DNA from: Muricea muricata
Lineage: Eukaryota > Cnidaria > Anthozoa > Malacalcyonacea > Plexauridae
DNA length: 64,000 nt
Direction of reading: 5' to 3'
NCBI GenBank assembly: GCA_963855995.1
Contig: OY979724.1
Location: 132,858 to 196,857 of the forward strand
The notes beneath the pieces were generated by a model, which was given only the letters and a program-made list of their open reading frames with translations, was not told the DNA's origin and did no database searches. Shown here in pieces: positions 43,672-54,742 of the stretch (position 1 is its first letter; the number at the start of each line of letters is the position of its first letter). The position numbers and the translations under genes were made by a program.

Positions 43672-46600
43672 TTATCACATCCAAGGCCAGTGTTCAGCCA
43701 AAGTAGGTGAAATGAGTCAAATCCTAAAACAGCAATAAGATAAGTTGTTCTGGTTCCAAACTAAGTTTTCTCATATACAATGATCTAATTCATCATTTTG
43801 AGCTAACTTTCATGCCATTTCATTGCATTTAGCAAAATTTCAAAAATTCAGGATAATATACCAAAGTGGGAAAAGTTCAAACATAGTGGTCAACACTAGC
43901 AGAGTGTCCCAAGTACATCTCTAGTGCCCCAAACTTAGCTAAAATCCGAGCGTGAGCTGATCCGGTAATGCATGAAGAATTTTACATCATTTCCATGTAA
44001 TATGGGAAAATGCCGAATGGAAACACTTACCACATCTAAGGCCAGTGTTCAGCCAAAATAGGTGAAATGAGTCAAATCCTAAAACAGCGATAAGATAACC
44101 TGTTCTGGTTCCAAACTAAGTTTTCTCATATACAATGACCTAATTCATCATTTTGAGCTAAGTTTCATGACATTTCATTGCATTTAGAAAAATTTCAAAA
44201 ATTCAGGCCAATATACCAAAGTGGGATAAGTTCAAACATAGTGGTCAACACTAGCAGAGTGTCCCAAGTACATCTCTAGTGCCCCAAACTTAGCTAAAAT
44301 CCGAGCGTGAGCTGATCCGGTAATGCATGAAGAATTTTACATCATTTCCATGTAAGATGGGAAAATGCCGAATGGAAACACTTACCACATCCAAGGCCAG
44401 TGTTCAGCCCAAATAGGTGAAATGAGTCAAATCCTAAAACAGCAATAAGATAAGTTGTTCTGGTTCCAAACTAAGTTTTCTCATATACAATGGCCTTATT
44501 CATCATTTTGAGCTAAGTTTCATGACATTTCATTGCATTTAGAAAAATTTCAAAAATTCAGGCCAATATACCAAAGTGGGAAAAGTTCAAACATAGTGGT
44601 CAACACTAGCAGAGTGTCCCAAGTACATCTCTAGTGCCCCAAACTTAGCTAAAATCCGAGCGTGAGCTGATCCGGTAATGCATGAAGAATTTTACATCAT
44701 TTCCATGTACTATGGGAAAATGCCGAATGGGAACACTTACCACATCCAAGACCAGTGTTGAGCCAAAATAGGTGAAATGAGTCAAATCCTAAAACAGCAA
44801 TAAGATAAGTTGTTCTGGTTCCAAACTAAGTTTTTTCATATACAATGACCTAATTCATCATTTTGAGCTAAGTTTCATGACATTTCATATCATTTAGAAA
44901 AATTTCAAAAATTCAGGCCAATATACCAAAGTGGGAAAAGTTCAAACATAGTGGTCAACACTAGCAGAGTGTCCAAAGTACATCTCTAGTGCCCTAAACT
45001 TAGCTAAAATCCGAGCGTGAGCTGATCCGGTAATGCAGGAAGAATTTTACATCATTTCTATGTAATATGGGAAAATGCCGAATGGAAACACTTACCACAT
45101 CCAAGGCCAGTGTTCAGCCCAAATAGGTGAAATGAGTCAATCCTAAAACAGCAATAAGATAAGTTGTTCTGGTTCCAAACTAAGTTTTCTCATATACAAT
45201 GACCTAATTCATCATTTTGAGCTAAGTTTCATGACATTTCATTGCATTTAGCAAAATTTCAAAAATTCAGGATAATATACCAAAGCGGGAAAAGTTCAAA
45301 CATAGTGGTCAACACTAGCAGAGTGTCCCAAGTACATCTCTAGTGCCCCAAACTTAGCTAAAATCCGAGCGTGAGCTGATGCGGTAATGCATGAAGAATT
45401 TTACATCATTTCCATGTAATATGGGAAAATGCCGAATGGGAACACTTACCACATCCAAGACCAGTGTTCAGCCAAAATAGGTGAAATGAGTCAAATCCTA
45501 AAAAAGCAATAAGATAAGTTGTTCTGGTTCCAAACTAAGTTTTTTCATATACAATGACCTAATTCATCATTTTGAGCTAAGTTTCATGATATTTCATTGC
45601 ATTTAGAAAAATTTCAAAAATTCAGGCCAATATACCAAAGTGGGAAAAGTTCAAACATAGTGGTCAACACTAGCAGAGTGTCCCAAGTACATCTCTAGTG
45701 CCCCAAACTTAGCTTAAATCCGAGCGTGAGCTGATCCGGTAATGCATGAAGAATTTTACATCATTTCCATGTAATATGGGAAAATGCCGAATGGGAACAC
45801 TTACCACATCCAAGACCAGTGTTCAGCCAAAATAGGTGAAATGAGTCAATCCTAAAACAGCAATAAGATAAGTTGTTCTGGTTCCAAACTAAGTTTTTTC
45901 ATATCCAATGACCTAATTCATCATTTTGAGTTAAGTTTCATGACATTTCATTGCATTTAGCAAAATTTCAAAAATTCAGGCCAATATACCAAAGTGGGAA
46001 AAGTTCAAACATAGTGGTCAACACTAGCAGAGTGTCCCAAGTACATCTCTAGTGCCCCAAACTTAGCTAAAATCCGAGCGTGAGCTGATCCGGTAATGCA
46101 TGAAGAATTTTACATCATTTCCATGTAAGATGGGAAAATGCCGAATGGGAACACTTACCACATCCAAGACCAGTGTTCAGCCAAAATAGGTGAAATGAGT
46201 CAATCCTTAAACAGCAATAAGATAAGTTGTTCTGGTTCCAAACTAAGTTTTCTCATATCCAATGACCTAATTCATCATTTTGAGTTAAGTTTCATGACAT
46301 TTCATTGCATTTAGCAAAATTTCAAAAATTCAGGCCAATATACCAAAGTGGGAAAAGTTCAAACATAGTGGTCAACACTAGCAGAGTGTCCCAAGTACAT
46401 CTCTAGTGCCCCAAACTTAGCTAAAATCCGAGCGTGAGCTGATCCGGTAATGCATGAAGAATTTTACATCATTTCCATGTAATATGGGAAAATGCCGAAT
46501 GGAAACACTTATCACATCCAAGGCCAGTGTTCAGCCAAAGTAGGTGAAATGAGTCAAATCCTAAAACAGCAATAAGATAAGTTGTTCTGGTTCCAAACTA

Positions 46601-49345
46601 AGTTTTCTCATATACAATGATCTAATTCATCATTTTGAGCTAAGTTTCATGCCATTTCATTGCATTTAGCAAAATTTCAAAAATTCAGGATAATATACCA
46701 AAGTGGGAAAAGTTCAAACATAGTGGTCAACACTAGCAGAGTGTCCCAAGTACATCTCTAGTGCCCCAAACTTAGCTAAAATCCGAGCGTGAGCTGATCC
46801 GGTAATGCATGAAGAATTTTACATCATTTCCATGTAATATGGGAAAATGCCGAATGGAAACACTTACCACATCTAAGGCCAGTGTTCAGCCAAAATAGGT
46901 GAAATGAGTCAAATCCTAAAACAGCGATAAGATAACCTGTTCTGGTTCCAAACTAAGTTTTCTCATATACAATGACCTAATTCATCATTTTGAGCTAAGT
47001 TTCATGACATTTCATTGCATTTAGAAAAATTTCAAAAATTCAGGCCAATATACCAAAGTGGGATAAGTTCAAACATAGTGGTCAACACTAGCAGAGTGTC
47101 CCAAGTACATCTCTAGTGCCCCAAACTTAGCTAAAATCCGAGCGTGAGCTGATCCGGTAATGCATGAAGAATTTTACATCATTTCCATGTAAGATGGGAA
47201 AATGCCGAATGGAAACACTTACCACATCCAAGGCCAGTGTTCAGCCCAAATAGGTGAAATGAGTCAAATCCTAAAACAGCAATAAGATAAGTTGTTCTGG
47301 TTCCAAACTAAGTTTTCTCATATAAAATGGCCTTATTCATCATTTTGAGCTAAGTTTCATGACATTTCATTGCATTTACAAAAATTTCAAAAATTCAGGC
47401 CAATATACCAAAGTGGGAAAAGTTCAAACATAGTGGTCAACACTAGCAGAGTGTCCCAAGTACATCTCTAGTGCCCCAAACTTAGCTAAAATCCGAGCGT
47501 GAGCTGATCCGGTAATGCATGAAGAATTTTACATCATTTCCATGTACTATGGGAAAATGCCGAATGGGAACACTTACCACATCCAAGACCAGTGTTGAGC
47601 CAAAATAGGTGAAATGAGTCAAATCCTAAAACAGCAATAAGATAAGTTGTTCTGGTTCCAAACTAAGTTTTTTCATATACAATGACCTAATTCATCATTT
47701 TGAGCTAAGTTTCATGACATTTCATATCATTTAGAAAAATTTCAAAAATTCAGGCCAATATACCAAAGTGGGAAAAGTTCAAACATAGTGGTCAACACTA
47801 GCAGAGTGTCCCAAGTACATCTCTAGTGCCCTAAACTTAGCTAAAATCCGAGCGTGAGCTGATCCGGTAATGCAGGAAGAATTTTACATCATTTCTATGT
47901 AATATGGGAAAATGCCGAATGGAAACACTTACCACATCCAAGGCCAGTGTTCAGCCCAAATAGGTGAAATGAGTCAATCCTAAAACAGCAATAAGATAAG
48001 TTGTTCTGGTTCCAAACTAAGTTTTCTCATATACAATGACCTAATTCATCATTTTGAGCTAAGTTTCATGACATTTCATTGCATTTAGCAAAATTTCAAA
48101 AATTCAGGATAATATACCAAAGCGGGAAAAGTTCAAACATAGTGGTCAACACTAGCAGAGTGTCCCAAGTACATCTCTAGTGCCCCAAACTTAGCTAAAA
48201 TCCGAGCGTGAGCTGATGCGGTAATGCATGAAGAATTTTACATCATTTCCATGTAATATGGGAAAATGCCGAATGGGAACACTTACCACATCCAAGACCA
48301 GTGTTCAGCCAAAATAGGTGAAATGAGTCAAATCCTAAAAAAGCAATAAGATAAGTTGTTCTGGTTCCAAACTAAGTTTTTTCATATACAATGACCTAAT
48401 TCATCATTTTGAGCTAAGTTTCATGATATTTCATTGCATTTAGAAAAATTTCAAAAATTCAGGCCAATATACCAAAGTGGGAAAAGTTCAAACATAGTGG
48501 TCAACACTAGCAGAGTGTCCCAAGTACATCTCTAGTGCCCCAAACTTAGCTTAAATCCGAGCGTGAGCTGATCCGGTAATGCATGAAGAATTTTACATCA
48601 TTTCCATGTAATATGGGAAAATGCCGAATGGGAACACTTACCACATCCAAGACCAGTGTTCAGCCAAAATAGGTGAAATGAGTCAATCCTAAAACAGCAA
48701 TAAGATAAGTTGTTCTGGTTCCAAACTAAGTTTTTTCATATCCAATGACCTAATTCATCATTTTGAGTTAAGTTTCATGACATTTCATTGCATTTAGCAA
48801 AATTTCAAAAATTCAGGCCAATATACCAAAGTGGGAAAAGTTCAAACATAGTGGTCAACACTAGCAGAGTGTCCCAAGTACATCTCTAGTGCCCCAAACT
48901 TAGCTAAAATCCGAGCGTGAGCTGATCCGGTAATGCATGAAGAATTTTACATCATTTCCATGTAAGATGGGAAAATGCCGAATGGGAACACTTACCACAT
49001 CCAAGACCAGTGTTCAGCCCAAATAGGTGAAATGAGTCAATCCTTAAACAGCAATAAGATAAGTTGTTCTGGTTCCAAACTAAGTTTTCTCATATCCAAT
49101 GACCTAATTCATCATTTTGAGTTAAGTTTCATGACATTTCATTGCATTTAGCAAAATTTCAAAAATTCAGGCCAATATACCAAAGTGGGAAAAGTTCAAA
49201 CATAGTGGTCAACACTAGCAGAGTGTCCCAAGTACATCTCTAGTGCCCCAAACTTAGCTAAAATCCGAGCGTGAGCTGATCCGGTAATGCATGAAGAATT
49301 TTACATCATTTCCATGTAAGATGGGAAAATGCCGAATGGAAACAC
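43672..49345 (+). repeat. Array B octamer: 2837-bp higher-order repeat, two copies
   Basis: Private variants recur 2837 bp apart. The GATAACCTG variant near 44084 recurs at 46921, ATGGCCTTATTC near 44491 at 47328, and GTGTTGAGCC near 44755 at 47592. 2837 bp is eight monomers with small deletions. The copies span about 43672-46508 and 46509-49345, with scattered single-base differences such as CCAAAATAGG against CCCAAATAGG. Confidence 0.9.
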
Positions 49346-50716
49346 TTACCACATCGAAGGCCAGTGTTCAGCCCAAATAGGTGAAATGAGTCAAATCCTA
49401 AAAAAGCAATAAGATAAGTTGTTCTGGTTCCAAACTAAGTTTTTTCATATACAATGACCTAATTCATCATTTTGAGCTAAGTTTCATGATATTTCATTGC
49501 ATTTAGAAAAATTTCAAAAATTCAGGCCAATATACCAAAGTGGGAAAAGTTCAAACATAGTGGTCAACACTAGCAGAGTGTCCCAAGTACATCTCTAGTG
49601 CCCCAAACTTAGCTTAAATCCGAGCGTGAGCTGATCCGGTAATGCATGAAGAATTTTACATCATTTCCATGTAAGATGGGAAAATGCCGAATGGGAACAC
49701 TTACCACATCCAAGACCAGTGTTCAGCCAAAATAGGTGAAATGAGTCAATCCTTAAACAGCAATAAGATAAGTTGTTCTGGTTCCAAACTAAGTTTTCTC
49801 ATATCCAATGACCTAATTCATCATTTTGAGTTAAGTTTCATGACATTTCATTGCATTTAGCAAAATTTCAAAAATTCAGGCCAATATACCAAAGTGGGAA
49901 AAGTTCAAACATAGTGGTCAACACTAGCAGAGTGTCCCAAGTACATCTCTAGTGCCCCAAACTTAGCTAAAATCCGAGCGTGAGCTGATCCGGTAATGCA
50001 TGAAGAATTTTACATCATTTCCATGTAAGATGGGAAAATGCCGAATGGAAACACTTACCACATCGAAGGCCAGTGTTCAGCCCAAATAGGTGAAATGAGT
50101 CAAATCCTAAAACAGCAATAAGATAAGTTGTTCTGGTTCCAAACTAAGTTTTCTCATATACAATGACCTAATTCATCATTTTGAGCTAAGTTTCATGACA
50201 TTTAATTGCGTTTAGGAAAATTTCAAAAATTCAGGCCAATATACCAAAGTGGGAAAAGTTGAAACATAGTGGTCAACACTAGCAGAGTGTCCCAAGTACA
50301 TCTCTAGTGCCCCAAACTTACCTAAAATCTGAGCGTGAGCTGATCCGGTAATGCATGAAGAATTTTACATCATTTCTATGTAATATGGGAAATTGCCGAA
50401 TGGAAACACTTACCACATCCAAGGCCAGTGTTCAGCCAAAATAGGTGAAATGAGTCAAATCCTAAAAAAGCAATAAGATAAGTTGTTCTGGTTCCAAACT
50501 AAGCTTTTTCATATACAATGACCTAATTCATCATTTTGAGCTAAGTTTCATGACATTTCATTGCATTTAGAAAAATTTCAAAAATTCAGGCCAATATACC
50601 AAAGTGGGAAAAGTTCAAACATGGTGGTCAACACTAGCAGAGTGTCCCAAGTACATCTCTAGTGCCCCAAACTTAGCTAAAATCCGAGCGTGAGCTGATC
50701 CGGTAATGCATCAAGA

Positions 50717-50888
50717 GCGTATAACCGACGACGACTATAACATCACTGAACAACATCACAGTTGGTGGGAAGCTGCTAAACGAATAAGGATCTTTACTCG
50801 GTAATTACTGTTAAAAGCGACAGTTCTAGTTCGGCAAAAGCGACAGTTCTAGTTCGGCAATTGTAGTTCGGCAATTGCGAATGTCAAG
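50717..50888 (+). promoter_or_regulatory. Retrotransposon 5' UTR with internal promoter candidate
   Basis: The 172 bp upstream of ORF1 contain two perfect tandem 23-bp units, AAAAGCGACAGTTCTAGTTC then GGC, at 50813-50835 and 50836-50858, followed by partial copies of TAGTTCGGCAATTG. Short 5' repeats of this kind often act as promoter modules in non-LTR elements. That role is inferred here. Confidence 0.5.
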
Positions 50889-51923
50889 ATGGCGGAAGAT
50901 TTGCACATGAAAGGCAAAGATCTGAAAGATTTAAAGGTCATTGAATTGAAAAAAGAATTACATGATAGGGGATTGACTACATCAGGAAATAAGAGTGATC
51001 TAATTGCCCGCCTTCAAGAATGTCTAAATTTTGAAAACTTGGAGATCTATCAAAACAGTTCTGTTGATGTCAATGAGGACTTAGCCAATTTAAATTTGGA
51101 GATTGAAATTTTGAAAAGTAGAGTGGGTTCAATGCAAAGTCTAATGAATTCACAGGGAAACGCAACAACACCGAGCACACGTGAATTGCATAGTGAAATT
51201 GTGCTTTTGAAGATTGATCTGGAGGAAGAAAAGCTCAGAAATACGTGCTTGGAGCGAGAAGTTAGACGCCTTCAGCAAGAAATTGAAATAATTAATTCAT
51301 ATCGAAACGGTCCAGTAAGCACTAATGACAATACTGAACTTATTAACATGCCACCTACACATTATCAGGGTTCTCAGATAAGCTCCCAAGTATTAGCTAC
51401 TAACAACCAAATTAATATACAACAATGTAACAATGAAGATATAGTTGTTGCTGAAGATGATCATCAGTTAAGCTCTAAAGTATTGAATACTAATGACCAA
51501 ATGAGTGAGCAATTAAGCAACAATAAAGATATAGTTGTTGTTGAAGGCGATCATCAGTCAAGCTCCGAAGCATTGAATACTAACGAGCAACCTAGCTTTG
51601 ATGAGCAAATATATGAGTATATACAGAAGCATAAAAGATCTAGCCACAATCAGCGTAAGGAAAAGTCTTGTAAACAAAGAATGTATTATCCGCGGTTGCG
51701 TGGTCGCGAGAGCAAAAAACAGAAAAGGTTCTGTAACAATGAGAATGCAATGAATCCAACTGTATGTTTCGACATCTATTCGGAAAGGAGGGAAAATTTT
51801 CATATTACCAATCCGAAAAGGCGCCCACCCTCGAAACCACCCTCGTATCGGACATCTCACCGCCACCACTCATTAGAGTGGTTGATGCACTTGGATTATG
51901 TACATCGCAAAACGACTCAATGA
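50889..51923 (+). CDS. Retrotransposon ORF1: SAP domain and coiled-coil protein
   Basis: This 344-residue protein opens with a SAP-type DNA-binding helix pair at about residues 10-46: DLKVIELKKELHDRGL, then G-N-K-S-D-L-I-A-R-L. A heptad-rich segment follows at about 62-138, probably a coiled coil for self-association. Then come two and a half 30-residue acidic repeats from residue 165 (SSQVLATNN, SSKVLNTND, SSEALNTNE), each with a D-I-V-V motif. The C-terminal third is basic (about 246-285) and could bind RNA. The start ATG sits in AAGATGG, a good context. ORF1 proteins of this group package element RNA; the SAP domain suggests chromatin or DNA tethering. It overlaps ORF2 by 160 bp in a different frame. 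Confidence 0.85.
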   Translation: MAEDLHMKGKDLKDLKVIELKKELHDRGLTTSGNKSDLIARLQECLNFENLEIYQNSSVDVNEDLANLNLEIEILKSRVGSMQSLMNSQGNATTPSTRELHSEIVLLKIDLEEEKLRNTCLEREVRRLQQEIEIINSYRNGPVSTNDNTELINMPPTHYQGSQISSQVLATNNQINIQQCNNEDIVVAEDDHQLSSKVLNTNDQMSEQLSNNKDIVVVEGDHQSSSEALNTNEQPSFDEQIYEYIQKHKRSSHNQRKEKSCKQRMYYPRLRGRESKKQKRFCNNENAMNPTVCFDIYSERRENFHITNPKRRPPSKPPSYRTSHRHHSLEWLMHLDYVHRKTTQ

Positions 51924-54742
51924 AAATTGATGCTGAGACAGTAGTTACAACATTACGAAATGAACAGGATTGCTCGGTAAACGATGAGCAAGTAAACGAC
52001 ACAATAGGAAATCCATTACAAGCTGTCTCACTACCTAGTTTAAAAGATACTCAAATTACTCAGGGCCTGCTACCTTCCCTCCCAAATTTTTTTCTTTCCA
52101 ATGTGCGATCAATATCTAATAAAGTAGACGATCTTGGTGTAGTTGTCCAAAAAAATTGCATAGATTTTGCAGGAATCACAGAGACATGGCTAAGTTCCAA
52201 CATTCCGGACAGCAGTATAAATATTGATGATTTTAACCTGATTAGAAAAGATCGTTCTGGTCAACGTGGGGGTGGAGTTTGTGCATTCGTAAGATCAAAC
52301 ATCCCATTTGTACCTCTTCCCGAGCTATGTTGCCCAGACCACGAGGTTCTATGGGTAAAACTCCGACCCTATCGACTGCCACGGGAATTTTCATGTATTG
52401 TTGTTGGTCTTGTATACCATCCACCACAAGCTGATGACAACGAACTGTATGATCATCTCATAACTTCGTTGGACACAATTTTAGCATCCCATCCAACAGC
52501 AGGTGTAATTGTTATGGGTGACTTTAATCAGTTCGACTTCAGGCGACTCTGTAGAAACACATCGCTCAAACAAATTGTAAAGAAATCCACCCGTGGGAAT
52601 GCGACTTTAGATTTAATATTCACTAATATGAAAAGTTGGTATAATGATCCTGAAATACTTCCAGCTATTGGATTATCAGACCATATGTCAATCCTGCTGC
52701 ACCCCGCTGGTAATTACCACCGCCCTAATACCATCACCAAAGTCTGGGTCAGAAAAAGGAAGCAGTCAAATATGTTGGCTTTTGGTAGATTTCTTTCGGG
52801 TCTTGATTGGAATATACTTTCGCAGCTACCTGATTGTCAAAAAATGTGTGATCTGTTTTATGACATTATTCTCATGGGTGTGGATATTTTTTTCCCCCAG
52901 AAAGCTGTTAAATTGCATTGCAGAGACAAAGCATGGATTACTCCTGAAATCAAACTCCTTATCTCTCACAGACAAAAGGCTTTTGCTTTAGGAAATACAA
53001 CTGAATATAATAAATTGCGAAATAAAGTAATTCGTGTTGTAAAACAAGCAAAGTCTAAGTATTTCGAATCCCAAGTAAATCATCTCAAAAGCTCAAAGCC
53101 AAAGAAATGGTGGAGCTCTATAAAAAATCTAGCTGGCTATTCGTCAAAGGCCGGCTTTCGTACTGCAGAAGTGAATGGATCTATTTTGCAGGGACGTGAT
53201 TTAGCAATTGCTATTAATAATGGTTTCTTAGCTGCCACCGAATCTTTACCACCGCTTTCAAGCGCTGATAAACTACCCGTGAAGGAATCTACTGTTGCGC
53301 ACCCAATATCCATTGTTGACGTTGAATCGCGTTTAAAAGCAGTAAAATCGAATAAAGCACCTGGTCCAGATCTCCTACCAAACTGGATTCTTAATAACTT
53401 CTCAATGGAAATTTCAGAACCTGTGACAATCATTTTTGATACGTCTATTAAACAGGCACAGGTCCCAATGCAATGGAAAGAAGCAAATGTCGTTCCTGTC
53501 CCAAAGACATCCCCAGTCATGGACATATTATCAGATTTACGACCTATATCCCTGACTGCTACGCTTTCAAAAGTTCTTGAATCATTTATATTCCAATGGG
53601 TTATGGATACTGTTACGTCTCAGTTAGACCCAAAGCAATTTGGTTCGTTGAAAGGTTCTTCCACGGTAGACGCATTAATTAGTATGTCTCATTGCTGGTA
53701 TTCTAATACAGATGGCAACGGTAAAACTGTCCGAGTCTTCCTGCTTGATTTTAGTAAAGCATTCGACAGAATTAATCATAAAATCCTGATTAAAAAAATG
53801 CAATTACTAAATATCGACAAATCTTTAATAAACTGGGTTATCGATTTTTTGATCCAAAGAAGACAAAGGGTGAAATTGGGTTCTGCTTTCTCTGATTGGT
53901 CCCTGGTAAACGGAGGCGTCCCTCAAGGTACAATCCTCGGACCACTACTTTTTCTCATCATGGTGAATGATTTAGCTATAAATCATGCAGATAGGTGGAA
54001 ATATGTCGATGACACTAGTCTCTCAGAAACAATTGTTAAATGTCGCCAAGGCAATTTGCAATCCGTTATTAATGATATTGACCAATGGTGTACAGAGAAT
54101 GATATGATTCTCAATCACTCTAAATGTACAGAACTTATTATCTCGTTTGCCAAAGACGTCCCCAATCTTCGACCATTATTTATTAAAGACCATTGTATAA
54201 CCCTAGTTCCATCAGCAAAAGTTCTTGGATTGTATTTTTCTTCGGATCTAAGTTGGAACGTACATGTTGAACACATAGTATGCAAGGCATCAAAGAGACT
54301 CTTCTTTCTCCGTGTACTTAAACGTAGTGGTCTTGGACTGAGTTCTTTAATTCAAGTCTACACTACATGTATACGACCTGTGCTTGAATATGCATGCCAG
54401 GTTTGGAACTTTAATTCCCCTGACTATTTAAAGGAAGAAATTGAAAGAATTCAGAAAAGAGCTCTACGAATAATATGCCCTAATCTGTCATATCGCAGAG
54501 CTTTGGAAGCTTCCGAAATACCGTTACTCTCCCAACGACGAAACGACTTATGTGAATCTTATTTTAAAAAACTTCTTAATCCGGAAAATAAGTTGAATGA
54601 ACTTATTCCTAATAAACGAGAGGACTCGCGTACATACGAACTACGTAATAATCAGCACTTGAGTTTAATTAATTGTAAATCCACAAGATTTCGTAATACT
54701 TTTATCCCTTCTAGTATTGTTGTATATAATGAATCATTGTAA
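51764..54742 (+). CDS. Retrotransposon ORF2: endonuclease and reverse transcriptase
   Basis: This 992-residue polyprotein makes the nick and copies element RNA at the target. The apurinic-type endonuclease occupies about 108-315: SNVRSI (Asn113), ITETWL (Glu140), VYHPP, GDFN (252-255), DLIFTN (Asp283) and SDH (305-307). The RT occupies about 515-790: KSNKAPGPD, FLLDFSKAFD (659-668), GVPQGTILGP (718-727) and the catalytic YVDD (747-750). A C-terminal RPVLEYACQVW segment follows. All catalytic residues are present and there are no stops. The first 105 residues match no domain, and the ATG lies within ORF1 in the minus-1 frame, so the true start could be downstream or reached by reinitiation or frameshifting. 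There is no RNase H domain. Confidence 0.93.
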   Translation: MFRHLFGKEGKFSYYQSEKAPTLETTLVSDISPPPLIRVVDALGLCTSQNDSMKIDAETVVTTLRNEQDCSVNDEQVNDTIGNPLQAVSLPSLKDTQITQGLLPSLPNFFLSNVRSISNKVDDLGVVVQKNCIDFAGITETWLSSNIPDSSINIDDFNLIRKDRSGQRGGGVCAFVRSNIPFVPLPELCCPDHEVLWVKLRPYRLPREFSCIVVGLVYHPPQADDNELYDHLITSLDTILASHPTAGVIVMGDFNQFDFRRLCRNTSLKQIVKKSTRGNATLDLIFTNMKSWYNDPEILPAIGLSDHMSILLHPAGNYHRPNTITKVWVRKRKQSNMLAFGRFLSGLDWNILSQLPDCQKMCDLFYDIILMGVDIFFPQKAVKLHCRDKAWITPEIKLLISHRQKAFALGNTTEYNKLRNKVIRVVKQAKSKYFESQVNHLKSSKPKKWWSSIKNLAGYSSKAGFRTAEVNGSILQGRDLAIAINNGFLAATESLPPLSSADKLPVKESTVAHPISIVDVESRLKAVKSNKAPGPDLLPNWILNNFSMEISEPVTIIFDTSIKQAQVPMQWKEANVVPVPKTSPVMDILSDLRPISLTATLSKVLESFIFQWVMDTVTSQLDPKQFGSLKGSSTVDALISMSHCWYSNTDGNGKTVRVFLLDFSKAFDRINHKILIKKMQLLNIDKSLINWVIDFLIQRRQRVKLGSAFSDWSLVNGGVPQGTILGPLLFLIMVNDLAINHADRWKYVDDTSLSETIVKCRQGNLQSVINDIDQWCTENDMILNHSKCTELIISFAKDVPNLRPLFIKDHCITLVPSAKVLGLYFSSDLSWNVHVEHIVCKASKRLFFLRVLKRSGLGLSSLIQVYTTCIRPVLEYACQVWNFNSPDYLKEEIERIQKRALRIICPNLSYRRALEASEIPLLSQRRNDLCESYFKKLLNPENKLNELIPNKREDSRTYELRNNQHLSLINCKSTRFRNTFIPSSIVVYNESL

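Larger units (their letters stand above)
38700..50716. repeat. Satellite array B, left part (355-bp monomer)
   Basis: Monomers begin (taking ACATCCAAGGCC) at 38703, 39064, 39419, 39774, 40129, 40484 and 40839, so the period is 355 bp. The first is 361 bp with a GTTCCAGTTCCAGTTCC expansion. Conserved words include GCAATAAGATAAGTTGTTC, CAGAGTGTCCCAAGTACATC and GAGCGTGAGCTGATCCGG. The left 4 kb carries AAGGCCAATGTTCAG and TTCCGGTTCC, while copies further right carry AAGGCCAGTGTTCAG and TTCTGGTTCC. That is a subtype gradient. There is no coding frame in a monomer. Confidence 0.97.
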
